64,000 nucleotides of DNA from Raineyella sp964402325 (GTDB lineage Bacteria > Actinomycetota > Actinomycetes > Propionibacteriales > Propionibacteriaceae): assembly GCA_964402325.1 (NCBI GenBank), contig CAYOBI010000004.1:1-64000 (forward strand), written 5' to 3'. Numbering within the stretch: position 1 is the stretch's first letter; every line of letters starts with the position of its first letter. This document shows, in pieces, positions 45,907-55,739 of this stretch. The notes beneath the pieces are model-generated. The model was not told where the DNA came from. It worked only from the letters and a program-made list of their open reading frames with translations, and did no database searches. A program made the translations under genes and the position numbers.

Positions 45907-46286
45907 ATGGTCGAGGCGGCGCAGGTCGAGGTGGCGCAGGTGGAGGNNNNNNNNNNNNNNNNNNNNNNNNNNNNNNNNNNNNNNNNNNNNNNNNNNNNNN
46001 NNNNNNNNNNNNNNNNNNNNNNNNNNNNNNNNNNNNNNNNNNNNNNGAGGTGGCGCAGGTGGAGGCGTACGTCCTGGTGCAGACGGAGGTCGGGCGCAGC
46101 GAGGAGGTGACCGCCGCGATCCGCAGCATCAGCGGGGTCACGCACGCCGACGGCGTGACCGGACCCTATGACGTCATCGTGCGGTCGACCGCGACCGACA
46201 TGATGGCCCTCGGCCGGCTGATCCGCGCCGTCCAGGAGGTGGACGGCATCACCCGGACCGTCACCTGCCCGGTCATGGCCGAGTGA
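45907..46286 (+). CDS. Stand-alone Lrp/AsnC ligand-binding (RAM) domain protein
   Basis: Raw sequence is split by N at 45947-46046; deleting these and one 19-nt flank gives an in-frame 86-residue protein. From residue 13 on it is a RAM domain (AYVLVQTEVGRSEEVTAAIR, then GPYDVIVRSTATDMMALGRL) without a DNA-binding part. Such small proteins are common in actinobacteria and may bind amino acids or regulate full-length Lrp partners. The N-terminus repeats AQVEV, encoded by a 15-bp imperfect tandem repeat. GGAAGGGAGAGG precedes the ATG. The stop overlaps the GTG of the next gene. Confidence 0.85.
45928..46065. other. False assembly gap (100 N) with 19-nt duplicated flanks
   Basis: Positions 45928-45946 and 46047-46065 are identical around N at 45947-46046, inside a 15-bp imperfect tandem repeat (GAGGYGGCGCAGGTS). 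Removing 119 nt gives 261 nt, an exact 87-codon frame for the RAM protein. Confidence 0.88.
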
Positions 46287-46762
46287 GGGGTCCCTTCCGC
46301 ACCCCGCGCACAGCCGCCCTGGCCACCGGGATCACACTGGCCGCGGGGACCGCCCTGGCCGGGTGCAGTGCCCCGGTGCAGCTCGCCGATCCCCCGGTCG
46401 ATGACGCGACCCGGGCCACCTGCTCCGCGCTGGTGGCCGACGTGCCCGCGACCGTGCTCGGGTCGCCGCGCCGGGCGACGACCGGGTCCCTGGCGGTGGC
46501 GTGGGGCGACCCGCCGATCACCCTGGCCTGTGGGGTGGCGAAGCCCGAGGGCCTGACCGCCACCAGCCAGTGCCTCGAGGTGGACGGCGTCGGCTGGTGG
46601 TCCCAGGACGGGGCGACCGGCACGTTGTACACCACCGTCGGCCGGGCCGCGTACGTCCAGGTCGGGGTGCCGAACTCCTACGGCAGCAGCGGGGATGCGC
46701 TGGCCGAGCTGGGCCCGGTCGTCGCCCGGCACGACACTCTGCTCCAGCCCTGCGTGGGCTGA
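46283..46762 (+). CDS. DUF3515 family lipoprotein
   Basis: A 159-residue secreted protein. The signal peptide (TAALATGITLAAGTALAGCS) ends in the lipobox LAGC, so it is probably anchored to the membrane surface. The mature part matches the actinobacterial DUF3515 family, usually located between ddl and thiL, with conserved Cys in ATCSALVADVP, LACGVAKPEG and near the C-terminus (LLQPCVG). Function is unknown. The GTG start overlaps the stop of the RAM protein (GTGA), indicating coupling; the ddl gene converges on it. Confidence 0.87.
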   Translation: MRGPFRTPRTAALATGITLAAGTALAGCSAPVQLADPPVDDATRATCSALVADVPATVLGSPRRATTGSLAVAWGDPPITLACGVAKPEGLTATSQCLEVDGVGWWSQDGATGTLYTTVGRAAYVQVGVPNSYGSSGDALAELGPVVARHDTLLQPCVG

Positions 46763-46817
46763 GGCGCAGGCTTGGTCAACAGGCCCGCCGCCCCGCCGGG
46801 CCGGTGCTGCCGCCGAT

Positions 46818-47936
46818 TCAGCGCAGGCCGACCGGGCGGCCCAGGGCGATCCGGATCAGCCGGTCGATCAGGTCGGGGTAGGCCACCCCGGCGGCCGACC
46901 AGACCTGCGGGAACATCGAGAACCGGGTGAAGCCCGGCATCGTGTTCAGTTCGTTGACCAGCACCGTGTCGTCCCGGGTGAGGAAGCAGTCGACGCGGGC
47001 CAGTCCCTCGCAGTCGAAGGCCTCGAAGACCCGGATCGAGATCTCCCGGACCCGGTCGGCGGTCGCCGGGTCGAGGTCGGCCGGCACATGCAGACTGACC
47101 TGTTCCTCGGGCAGGTACTTCGCGTCGAAGTCGTAGAAACCGGACTCGGTGTGCATCTCGATCTCCGCGACGACCGAGGCACCCGGCCGGCCGCCGTCGG
47201 GATCGGCGAGGACACCGCACTCGATCTCGCGGGCGTTCTGGACGCCCTCCTCGACGATCACCCGCGGATCCCAGCGCTGGGCCTCCGCGATCGCGTCCCG
47301 CAGGCCGGCCGGGTCGGGCACCTTGGTGATGCCGACGCTGGAGCCGCCACGGGCGGGCTTGACGTAGACCGGGAACTGCAGCGCCCGGACCGCAGCCAGG
47401 CAGGCGTCGGGGTCGGCCTCCCACTCGCCCGGGCGGATCCCCACCCAGGGGCCGATCGGCAGACCGCTGAGGGCCATCACCTGCTTCATCCGGATCTTGT
47501 CCATCGCCAGTGCGCTGGCGGCCACGCCGGAGCCGACGTAGCGCACCCCGTACATCTCGAAGAGCCCCTGGATGGTGCCGTCCTCACCCATCGGACCGTG
47601 CAGCAACGAGAAGGCCAGATCGATGTCGTGCACGTCGACCAGGCGGTCACCCGCGACGGTGGCGATCCGGGCACCCTCGGCGGTCCGGGACAGCACCGCG
47701 TCGGCCCGGTCCTCCGGCACCTCGGGCAACACCCCGTCGATCGTGGTCAGCCCGACCACTTCGTCGACGCCCATCTGCACCCACCGTCCCGTACGGGTGA
47801 TCCCGACGGCGACCAGGTCGTAGCTGTCCCGGTCGATCGCGGACAGCACGCCGGCCGCGGTCAGGCACGAGACCCCGTGCTCGGAGCTGCCGCCGCCGAA
47901 GACGACGGCGACGGTCGGACGGGCGGACGTGGTCAT
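46818..47936 (-). CDS. ddl: D-alanine-D-alanine ligase
   Basis: A 372-residue ATP-grasp enzyme supplying D-Ala-D-Ala for peptidoglycan. Conserved: VAVVFGGGSSEHGVSCLTAA at the start, the serine loop/ATP-grasp Lys in PVYVKPARGGSSVGITKV (about 190), and ARVDCFLTRDDTVLVNELNT ... PGFTRFSMFPQVW near 320, with metal-binding Glu and Asn. ATG at 47936 is better placed than the upstream codon at 47966. It follows gpsA on the same strand 75 nt downstream, the usual actinobacterial pair. Confidence 0.95.
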   Translation of the reverse strand: MTTSARPTVAVVFGGGSSEHGVSCLTAAGVLSAIDRDSYDLVAVGITRTGRWVQMGVDEVVGLTTIDGVLPEVPEDRADAVLSRTAEGARIATVAGDRLVDVHDIDLAFSLLHGPMGEDGTIQGLFEMYGVRYVGSGVAASALAMDKIRMKQVMALSGLPIGPWVGIRPGEWEADPDACLAAVRALQFPVYVKPARGGSSVGITKVPDPAGLRDAIAEAQRWDPRVIVEEGVQNAREIECGVLADPDGGRPGASVVAEIEMHTESGFYDFDAKYLPEEQVSLHVPADLDPATADRVREISIRVFEAFDCEGLARVDCFLTRDDTVLVNELNTMPGFTRFSMFPQVWSAAGVAYPDLIDRLIRIALGRPVGLR

Positions 47937-48011
47937 GGGACCTCCTGGGACGACAACGGGCACCACCCTACCGCCGCCCGGGGGGCGGCCTGTCCCGCGA
48001 ACCCGGCCCGG

Positions 48012-49019
48012 TCAGCGCTCCGGTTTGGGCTCCCGCTCCATCAGCACCGGGACCATCGCGGCCGGCGTCGTCCGACCCTCCAGGACGGCCACCACCCCCT
48101 CGACGATCGGCATGTCCACCCCGTAGGCGCGGGCCAGGTCGCGAACGGCGTGGCTGGTGGCGACGCCCTCGGCGACCCCGGCGCTCTCCCGGACAGCCTC
48201 CTCCACGGTGAGCCCCCGACCGAGCCGTTCACCGAAGGTCCGGTTGCGCGACAGCGGCGACATGCAGGTGGCCACCAGGTCGCCGAGTCCGGCCAGGCCC
48301 GCGAAGGTCGAGCGCTGTCCCCCCATCGCCTCGCCGAGCGCCCCGAGCTGGTGCAGGCCACGGGTGATCAGGGAGGCGAGCGCGTTGTGGCCGTAGCCGA
48401 GCCCCGCTCCCATCCCGACGCCGAGGGCGATCACGTTCTTCGCCGCGCCCGCGATCTCCACCCCGATCACGTCGTCGACGGTGTACGTACGGAACGACGG
48501 GGTCAGGCAGAGCTGCTGGATCCGCTCCCCCACCGCCGGGTCGTACGCCGCGACCACGGACAGGGACGGCTGCCGTTCGGCGATCTCGCGGGCCAGGTTG
48601 GGGCCGGAGAGCACCGCGATCCGCTCCGGGGTGACCTCGCCGGCCTGGGCGATCACCTCGCTCATCCGCATGTCCGTGCCGGTCTCGATGCCCTTGACCA
48701 GGCTCAGCACCGGCGCCGTCGCGTCGCGCCAGACCGGCAGGGTCACCAGGTGGCGCAGGTAGCCCCGCAGCTTCTGGGCGGGCAGGGCGAGGACGACCAG
48801 GTCGGCCCCGGCCAGCCCGCGCACCGGGTCGGTGGTCGCGTCCGTCCGGTCCCCGAGGTCGACGTCGGCCAGGTAGGAGGGATTGCGGTGGTGCTGGTTG
48901 ATCCCGTCGGCGACGGCCGGGCGCCGGGCGACCAGGGTGACGTCATGGCCCGCGTCGGCCAGGACGCGGGCGAAGGCCGTCGCCCAGTTGCCGGCCCCGA
49001 GGATGCAGCACTGTGCCAT
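48012..49019 (-). CDS. gpsA: Glycerol-3-phosphate dehydrogenase [NAD(P)+]
   Basis: A 335-residue enzyme reducing dihydroxyacetone phosphate to sn-glycerol-3-phosphate for phospholipids. N-terminal Rossmann motif ILGAGNWATAFARVLADAGH; then SLVKGIETGTDMRMSEV, LSGPNLAREIAERQPS and the catalytic Lys in GAAKNVIALGVGMGAGLGYG (about 195). ATG at 49019. With ddl it forms a cell-envelope operon. The C-terminus (EREPKPER) is unremarkable. Confidence 0.95.
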   Translation of the reverse strand: MAQCCILGAGNWATAFARVLADAGHDVTLVARRPAVADGINQHHRNPSYLADVDLGDRTDATTDPVRGLAGADLVVLALPAQKLRGYLRHLVTLPVWRDATAPVLSLVKGIETGTDMRMSEVIAQAGEVTPERIAVLSGPNLAREIAERQPSLSVVAAYDPAVGERIQQLCLTPSFRTYTVDDVIGVEIAGAAKNVIALGVGMGAGLGYGHNALASLITRGLHQLGALGEAMGGQRSTFAGLAGLGDLVATCMSPLSRNRTFGERLGRGLTVEEAVRESAGVAEGVATSHAVRDLARAYGVDMPIVEGVVAVLEGRTTPAAMVPVLMEREPKPER

Positions 49020-49095
49020 CCGGCCACCCTATCGCCGCCCGACGTGCGGGTGGTGCCGCTGGCACGCCCCGTCACGATGTGCCAGCATCCGGAGC

Positions 49096-49659
49096 ATGAC
49101 CACCCCTGCGGAACCCGTCGTGCTGTACGCCCCCGACCCCGATCCGGCGGGCGGCGGTGACTGGCCCGCACCGGTCCGACACCGGGTGGCCCGGCTCTGG
49201 CTGGCCGACCGGGTCGAGGAGGCGGCCCGGCAGGGTGCCCGGGTGACGGTCGTCGTGCCCGCCGACCTGGTGTCGTCCTGGCGGGGACTGGCCGCCTGGC
49301 TGCGGGCGGCCGGGCCGGTGGCGACGGTGCGGACCGGAATGGCCCCGGTGGCCGGAGGTCCGGCGGCACCGACCGACACCGAGCAGGCCCGCGCCGCAGG
49401 GGGCCGCTGTGCGGCGCTGTTCGGGCCCGGCCCGGGAACGGTCCGGTATCTCGGGCTCACCGTCGCCGGAACGCCCGGCGCGCCCGGGTCGGTGACCGGG
49501 CCCTGGCCGGTGCTCACCGACGAGGGGTGGCGCGCCACCCTCCACCGGGACAGGCTGGGCGACCCGGTGCTGGAGCTGCGCCCGGGCCAGCGACTGCACG
49601 CGCTGGTCACCGAACCCGCCGTCGGCGGGGCGCCGGTGATCGTGAGCGCCTGGCACTGA
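49096..49659 (+). CDS. Hypothetical protein
   Basis: A 187-residue ORF on the strand opposite to gpsA and leuD. The composition is Ala/Gly/Pro-rich, with an N-terminal alpha/beta start (EPVVLYAPDPDPAGGGDWPA, RVTVVVPADLVSSWRGLAAW) and no signal peptide or membrane helix. No family was recognised. High GC at third codon positions and lack of a better frame on either strand support coding, but the ribosome binding site (CGGAG) is only 1 nt from the ATG, so the start or the gene itself is uncertain. Confidence 0.5.
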   Translation: MTTPAEPVVLYAPDPDPAGGGDWPAPVRHRVARLWLADRVEEAARQGARVTVVVPADLVSSWRGLAAWLRAAGPVATVRTGMAPVAGGPAAPTDTEQARAAGGRCAALFGPGPGTVRYLGLTVAGTPGAPGSVTGPWPVLTDEGWRATLHRDRLGDPVLELRPGQRLHALVTEPAVGGAPVIVSAWH

Positions 49660-49751
49660 CCGGGCGGACCGCTGCCGGGCGACATTGGCCGGCCAGGACG
49701 GAACCGGAGATGAGGGCCCCGGAGATGACGAACGTCCGTCGCGGACCGGAG

Positions 49752-50357
49752 TCAGTCCTGGGTCCGCAGCGGGAGGGTGCTGACCTTCCAGCTCGGCCGC
49801 CGGGCCTCGTAGGCGGCGATCTCGTCCTCGTGGGTGAGGGTGACGCCGATGTCGTCCAGACCGTTCATCAGCCGGTAGCGGGTGTAGTCGGTCACCTCGA
49901 ACGGGGTGACCAGGTCACCCGCGGTGATGGTCCTGGCGTCCAGGTCGACGGTCACCGGCAGCGTCGGGTCGGCCTCGGTGGCGTCCCACAGCCTCTCGAC
50001 GACGTCCTGCGGCACGACCGCGACCAGCAGGCCGGACTTGCCGGCGTTGTTGCGGAAGATGTCACCGAACCGGGAGCCGATGACGACCTTGAAGCCGTAG
50101 TTCTGCAGCGCCCACACCGCGTGCTCACGCGAGGAGCCGGTGCCGAACTCCGGGCCTGGGATGAGGATGGTCGCCCCCGCGCGCTCCGGCTTGTTCAGGA
50201 TGAACCCCGGGTCCTGGCGCCAGGCGGCGAACAGGCCGTCCTCGAAGCCGGTCTTGGTGATCCGCTTGAGGTAGACCGCCGGAATGATCTGGTCGGTGTC
50301 GACGTTGCTGCGGCGCAGCGGAACGGCCGTGCCGGTGTGCTCGATGAACTTCTCCAT
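49752..50357 (-). CDS. leuD: 3-isopropylmalate dehydratase small subunit
   Basis: A 201-residue swivel-domain subunit of isopropylmalate isomerase in leucine synthesis. Conserved: EHTGTAVPLRRSNVDTDQII, the YLKRITKTGFEDGLF segment, FGTGSSREHAVWAL (about 74-87) and SRFGDIFRNNAGKSGLL. It pairs with LeuC. GAGGAG lies 7 nt before the ATG at 50357, which is 11 nt after the leuC stop; the longer frame to 50558 lies inside leuC and is not coding. Confidence 0.96.
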   Translation of the reverse strand: MEKFIEHTGTAVPLRRSNVDTDQIIPAVYLKRITKTGFEDGLFAAWRQDPGFILNKPERAGATILIPGPEFGTGSSREHAVWALQNYGFKVVIGSRFGDIFRNNAGKSGLLVAVVPQDVVERLWDATEADPTLPVTVDLDARTITAGDLVTPFEVTDYTRYRLMNGLDDIGVTLTHEDEIAAYEARRPSWKVSTLPLRTQD

Positions 50358-50368
50358 GGCGATACTCC

Positions 50369-51784
<1,416 letters not shown>

Positions 51785-51841
51785 CGAACGTCCTCCATCC
51801 GGATCAACCAGGACCGGCCCTGTTCATGAGTCCGCCATGCG

Positions 51842-51877
51842 TCTCACGATACGAGATTCAAGTCCCATTTCGTGAGA
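51842..51877. promoter_or_regulatory. Probable NdgR/LtbR operator between leuC and its regulator
   Basis: TCTCACGA (51842-51849) and TCGTGAGA (51870-51877) form a perfect inverted repeat; the left arm also begins the near-palindrome TCTCACGATACGAGA. It lies in the 171-bp divergent region. NdgR/LtbR proteins are known to bind the leuCD promoter in Streptomyces and Corynebacterium. Confidence 0.6.
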
Positions 51878-51955
51878 TCATCGTAGCAAGCCGACACGCG
51901 ATCCGGTAGTCGTTCGTAACTTGCGTTTCACATCTCGAGACTGCAATATCGAAAT

Positions 51956-52684
51956 ATGGATAACGGAAGCGGTGTCGGTGTCCTCGACAAGGCGGCCCTG
52001 GTGCTGAGCGCCCTGGAGACGGGTCCCACCACCCTCGCAGGACTGGTCCAGAGTACCGGGCTGGCCCGCCCGACCGCCCATCGTCTGGCGGTCGCCCTGG
52101 AGCACCACCGGCTGGTCGCGCGCGACCTGCAGGGTCGCTTCGTGCTCGGTCCGCGCCTGGCGGAACTGGCCGCCGCCGCCGGCGAGGATCGGCTGGTCGC
52201 CACCGCCGGTCCGGTGCTGGCCCGGTTGCGCGACATCACCGGCGAGTCGGCCCAGCTCTTCCGGCGCCAGGGCGACATCCGGATCTGTGTCGCGGCCGCC
52301 GAGCGGTCCTCGGGTCTGCGCGACACCGTGCCGGTCGGCTCCCAGCTGACCATGTCGGCCGGCTCCGCCGCCCAGGTGCTGCTGGCCTGGGAGGACCCGG
52401 ACCGGATGCAGCGCGGCCTGGAGACCGCCGAGTTCAGCGCCGTGGCCCTGACCGGCGTCCGTCGGCACGGTTTCGCCGAGTCGGTCGGCGAGCGCGAGCC
52501 CGGCGTGGCCTCGGTGTCGGCCCCGGTGCGTTCCCCCTCCGGCAAGGTGATCGCCGCGGTCAGCGTCTCCGGGCCGATCGAGCGCCTGACCCGCCAGCCC
52601 GGTCGGCTGCACGCCCCGGCCGTGATGGCGGCCGCGGACCGGCTCAGCGAGGTGCTGCGACGCTCCGGGGGCCAGGAAGCCTGA
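51956..52684 (+). CDS. IclR-family regulator, NdgR/LtbR-like
   Basis: A 242-residue transcription factor with an N-terminal winged helix (about 8-62: LVQSTGLARPTAHRLAVALE is the recognition part) and a C-terminal IclR effector domain (about 75-235, with SAGSAAQVLLAWEDPDRM and GVASVSAPVRSPSGKVIAAV). Divergent placement from leuCD identifies it as the NdgR/LtbR orthologue, which controls leucine and other amino acid genes. No strong ribosome binding site precedes the ATG at 51956. Autoregulation through the shared intergenic operator is likely. Confidence 0.88.
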   Translation: MDNGSGVGVLDKAALVLSALETGPTTLAGLVQSTGLARPTAHRLAVALEHHRLVARDLQGRFVLGPRLAELAAAAGEDRLVATAGPVLARLRDITGESAQLFRRQGDIRICVAAAERSSGLRDTVPVGSQLTMSAGSAAQVLLAWEDPDRMQRGLETAEFSAVALTGVRRHGFAESVGEREPGVASVSAPVRSPSGKVIAAVSVSGPIERLTRQPGRLHAPAVMAAADRLSEVLRRSGGQEA

Positions 52685-52719
52685 TCCCCGGTCCGCCCGG
52701 CGCTCCCCCGATCGCCAGG

Positions 52720-55050
52720 TCAGCCGGCGAACTTCCCCCGGGCGCGGCGTCGGCCGGCCTTCTCGCCGCGGGCCTCGGCCGCGGCCAGCTCGCCCGGCGC
52801 GGTCCCCAACGGCTGGTCGGCGAAGGACCGGTTGTTGACCTTGTCGGCGACCTTGCGCAGTGCCAGCCACCACTGCTGCCGGGGCCGGCGTGCCTCGAGG
52901 TCGACGAGGTCGTCGAAGGCCTTGAACGGCGTCATCGCGTAGCCGTCGTCGCTCTCGGTGGCGAAGACGTATGTGCTGGTCCCGGCCGCGAACTGCCGGT
53001 CGACCTCCTCGATGCCGGCGGCCGCCAGCCGGGTCGCCACCAGCCGGTCGAACGGGGTCGGGTTGCCGCCCTGCTGGACGTGGCCGAGGATGATCGGGCG
53101 GACGTCGAACAGGTCACCGCCCTCGGCCTCGAACAGCCGGGCGAGGAAGTCGGCGGTGTAGTACTCGGCGGCCTCCTCGTTGCGGACGGCCAGGTAGAAG
53201 CGCCGGCCCTGTTCGAACGCGGCGCGCATCTGGCGGACGTCCTCCTCCAGCATGGAGATGGTGATGCCCTCCTCGTTGAGGTAGACCCGCTCGGCGCCGG
53301 CAGCCAGACCGCTCGCCTGGGCCAGGAAGCCGCAGTTGCGGCCCATCGTCTCCACCACGAAGCAGCGCCGGCTGGCGGCGGCCGACTGCTTGATCCGGTC
53401 CAGCGACTGCATCGCGACGTTGAGGGCGGAATCGGCGCCGACGGCCATCCGCCACTCGGGCAGGTTGTTGTCGATGCTGGCCGGAAGCACGACGATCGGC
53501 AGGTCGAACGCCGGGTAGCGACGCCGCTCCGAACGCATCAGCCGGACCGCCTCGTACGCGTTGAACCCGCCGATCACCAGCAGGGCGTCCATCGCGTTCT
53601 CCTCGATGGTGCGGGCGATGCCGTACAGCTCCTCGCTGCGCGGCACCTCGCGACGGGTGCCGAGCTCGGCACCGCCCATCCCGGTCCAGCCCTCGACGTC
53701 GCCCCAGGCGAACTCGCTGACCCGTCCCTTCATGAAGCCGGGGAAGCCGCCCTGGATGCCGAGCATGGTGTGGCCGGCGTCGATGCCCAGCCGGACCGCC
53801 GCCCAGACCGCGGTGTTCATCCCCGGGGCGAGACCACCGGCGTGCACGATGCCGATCCGCCGGGAGCCCTGGCCGACGGTGACCCGGGGCTCGGCCTCGG
53901 CGAGGGCGTTGAAGATGCCCGCCATCCGCCGGAACCCGTCGCCGCGGGCGTCGACGGCCCCCTCGAAGTCGTGGGCCCGGACCATCTCGCCGATCGCCCG
54001 GGTGGCGCGGACGGCGTCGACCAGCGGGCTGCGGGTGACCCGATTGCGGTGCACGCCGATCACGACCGGGACGGTCTCCCGGGTGGCGTTGAGGAGCTCC
54101 TCTGCGGCGGCCACGCCGACCATCGACGACATCCACCGGTCGTACGCGGTGGGCGAGCCGCCGCGCTGCACGTGGCCGAGGATGGTCACCCGGGCGTCCT
54201 GGCCGAGGTTGTCCTGCAGGGCCTGGCGGACGTCGTCGCACCTGATCGGGTTGCCGGACCGGTCCCGGGCGCCCTCGGCGACGATGATCAGCGAGTCGCG
54301 CCGACCGGCCGCCCGGCCCCGCTGGATCAGGTCGCACATGTGCTGCTGCCAGCCCTCGGCGGGCGGCGCCTCCGGGATGAACATGTACGCCGCACCGCCG
54401 GCGACGGCGCTGTTCAGGCCGAGGTAGCCGCACTCGCGGCCCATCACCTCCACGATGAAGATCCGCTGGTGGCTCGCCGCGGTGGAGGCGATCGCGTCGA
54501 CCGCCTCGATGATCCGGTGCAGGGCGGTGTCGGTGCCGATGGTCATGTCGGTGCCGACCATGTCGTTGTCGATCGAGCCCACCAGGCCGGCGATCATCAG
54601 GTCCGGATGGGCGTCGGCGACCTCGCGGTCCAGCCGGCCGGCGACGACCAGTTCCTCGAGCAGTTCGGGCCACTCGTGACGCAGCATGTCGGCGCCGGTG
54701 AGCGACCCGTCGCCGCCGACCACGGCGAGCCGGTCGATGCCGTTGCGGACCAGGTTGAGGGCCGCGGTGCGCCGGCCGTCGCGCTCCCGGAACTCCTGGC
54801 AGCGAGCGGTGCCGATCACCGTCCCGCCGCGCTGCATGATGCCGGAGACATCGTCCCACTCCAGCGCGACGATGTCGTCACCGCCGTTGACGGCCCCCTG
54901 CCAGCCCTCGCGGACCGCGAAGACCTCGGCGCCGGCCCCCAGCGCGGACCGGACGACCGCGCGGATCGCCGGGTTCATGCCGGGGGCGTCGCCACCACTC
55001 GTGAGGACGCCGATACGTACGGGTCCGGAGGTCTCGAGCACGGTGGGCAT
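52720..55050 (-). CDS. Double-domain 6-phosphofructokinase (eukaryote-like)
   Basis: A 776-residue protein with two PFK domains in tandem. The N-half (about 10-380) is catalytic: GGDAPGMNPAIRAVVR, VVGGDGSLTGA (ATP-type GGDGS, about 112), GLVGSIDNDMVGTDMTIGTD with the catalytic Asp of IDND, VEVMGRECGYLGL, and LGHVQRGGSPTAYDR. The C-half (about 405-750) keeps the fold (GGLAPGMNTAVWAAVR, VETMGRNCGFLAQ, LGHVQQGGNPTPFDR) but has GGFNAY in place of GGDGS and IDNN in place of IDND, so it cannot be catalytic and is probably regulatory, as in animal and fungal PFK. ATG at 55050 touches the Shine-Dalgarno-like AAGG; GTG at 55041 has better spacing. Confidence 0.93.
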   Translation of the reverse strand: MPTVLETSGPVRIGVLTSGGDAPGMNPAIRAVVRSALGAGAEVFAVREGWQGAVNGGDDIVALEWDDVSGIMQRGGTVIGTARCQEFRERDGRRTAALNLVRNGIDRLAVVGGDGSLTGADMLRHEWPELLEELVVAGRLDREVADAHPDLMIAGLVGSIDNDMVGTDMTIGTDTALHRIIEAVDAIASTAASHQRIFIVEVMGRECGYLGLNSAVAGGAAYMFIPEAPPAEGWQQHMCDLIQRGRAAGRRDSLIIVAEGARDRSGNPIRCDDVRQALQDNLGQDARVTILGHVQRGGSPTAYDRWMSSMVGVAAAEELLNATRETVPVVIGVHRNRVTRSPLVDAVRATRAIGEMVRAHDFEGAVDARGDGFRRMAGIFNALAEAEPRVTVGQGSRRIGIVHAGGLAPGMNTAVWAAVRLGIDAGHTMLGIQGGFPGFMKGRVSEFAWGDVEGWTGMGGAELGTRREVPRSEELYGIARTIEENAMDALLVIGGFNAYEAVRLMRSERRRYPAFDLPIVVLPASIDNNLPEWRMAVGADSALNVAMQSLDRIKQSAAASRRCFVVETMGRNCGFLAQASGLAAGAERVYLNEEGITISMLEEDVRQMRAAFEQGRRFYLAVRNEEAAEYYTADFLARLFEAEGGDLFDVRPIILGHVQQGGNPTPFDRLVATRLAAAGIEEVDRQFAAGTSTYVFATESDDGYAMTPFKAFDDLVDLEARRPRQQWWLALRKVADKVNNRSFADQPLGTAPGELAAAEARGEKAGRRRARGKFAG

Positions 55051-55130
55051 CCTTCCGCAGGAACGAACGAACGCGACCCAGTCTATGGACCGCCGTCGGG
55101 CGCGCGAGGGGTGGGTGCGACAGTGACGGG

Positions 55131-55724
55131 GTGCTGCCAAACCTGTCCCGTCACGCCCTCGAGGTGGCCCCGCTCCTCATTGGCTGCCGGCTGCGGCTGG
55201 GGGACGTCACGGTGCGACTGGTCGAGGTCGAGGCGTACGAGGGCGACGCCGACCCCGCCTCCCACGCGTACCGGGGCCCGACGCCCCGCAACGCGGTGAT
55301 GTACGGCCCCGGTGGCCACCTCTACGTCTACCGGCTGCACGGCTCGTTCTGCTGCAACGTGGTGTGCGGCCCGGAGGGGGTCGCCAGCGCGGTGCTGCTG
55401 CGCGCCGCCGAGGTCGAGGAAGGACACGACGAGGCCACCGCGCGGCGTCTGGCCCGCCGGTCCACCCCGGTCCTCCCCCGGGACCTGGCCCGCGGGCCGG
55501 GCAACCTCTGCCGGGCGCTCGGGATCACCGCCGAGCACAACGGCGCCGACCTGCTCGCCGGCGACGACCTCCGGCTGCTGTCGGCGGCGCGCAGCCCCGA
55601 GACCCTCGGGACCGGACCGCGGGTGAACGTGGCGACCGCCGCGGACCGGCCGTGGCGGTTCTGGGACCCCGGTTCGGCGTCGGTGTCGGTGTTCAAGCGC
55701 CACCCCCGCGCCGTCGCCGGCTGA
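55131..55724 (+). CDS. DNA-3-methyladenine glycosylase (AAG/Mpg family)
   Basis: A 197-residue base-excision repair enzyme that removes alkylated purines. Family motifs: RLVEVEAYEGDADPASHAYR with the catalytic Glu, GPTPRNAVMYGPGGHLYVYR with the DNA-intercalating Tyr region, and GPGNLCRALGIT. The length is typical. GTG at 55131 was chosen. It is divergent from pfk (80 bp to its ATG) and converges closely on the ABC exporter (15 nt between stops). With ku-ligD, recA and lexA it adds to the repair genes of the window. Confidence 0.92.
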   Translation: MLPNLSRHALEVAPLLIGCRLRLGDVTVRLVEVEAYEGDADPASHAYRGPTPRNAVMYGPGGHLYVYRLHGSFCCNVVCGPEGVASAVLLRAAEVEEGHDEATARRLARRSTPVLPRDLARGPGNLCRALGITAEHNGADLLAGDDLRLLSAARSPETLGTGPRVNVATAADRPWRFWDPGSASVSVFKRHPRAVAG

Positions 55725-55739
55725 CGGCAGGCGCCGACC

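Noticed and set aside
49029..49685. Minus-strand gene opposite the hypothetical protein at 49096
   Set aside because: Ser/Pro/Arg-rich shadow without structure-like composition; the plus-strand frame is more protein-like.
53080..55299. 739-codon plus-strand frame opposite the phosphofructokinase
   Set aside because: Antisense shadow; the minus-strand frame carries complete PFK motifs.
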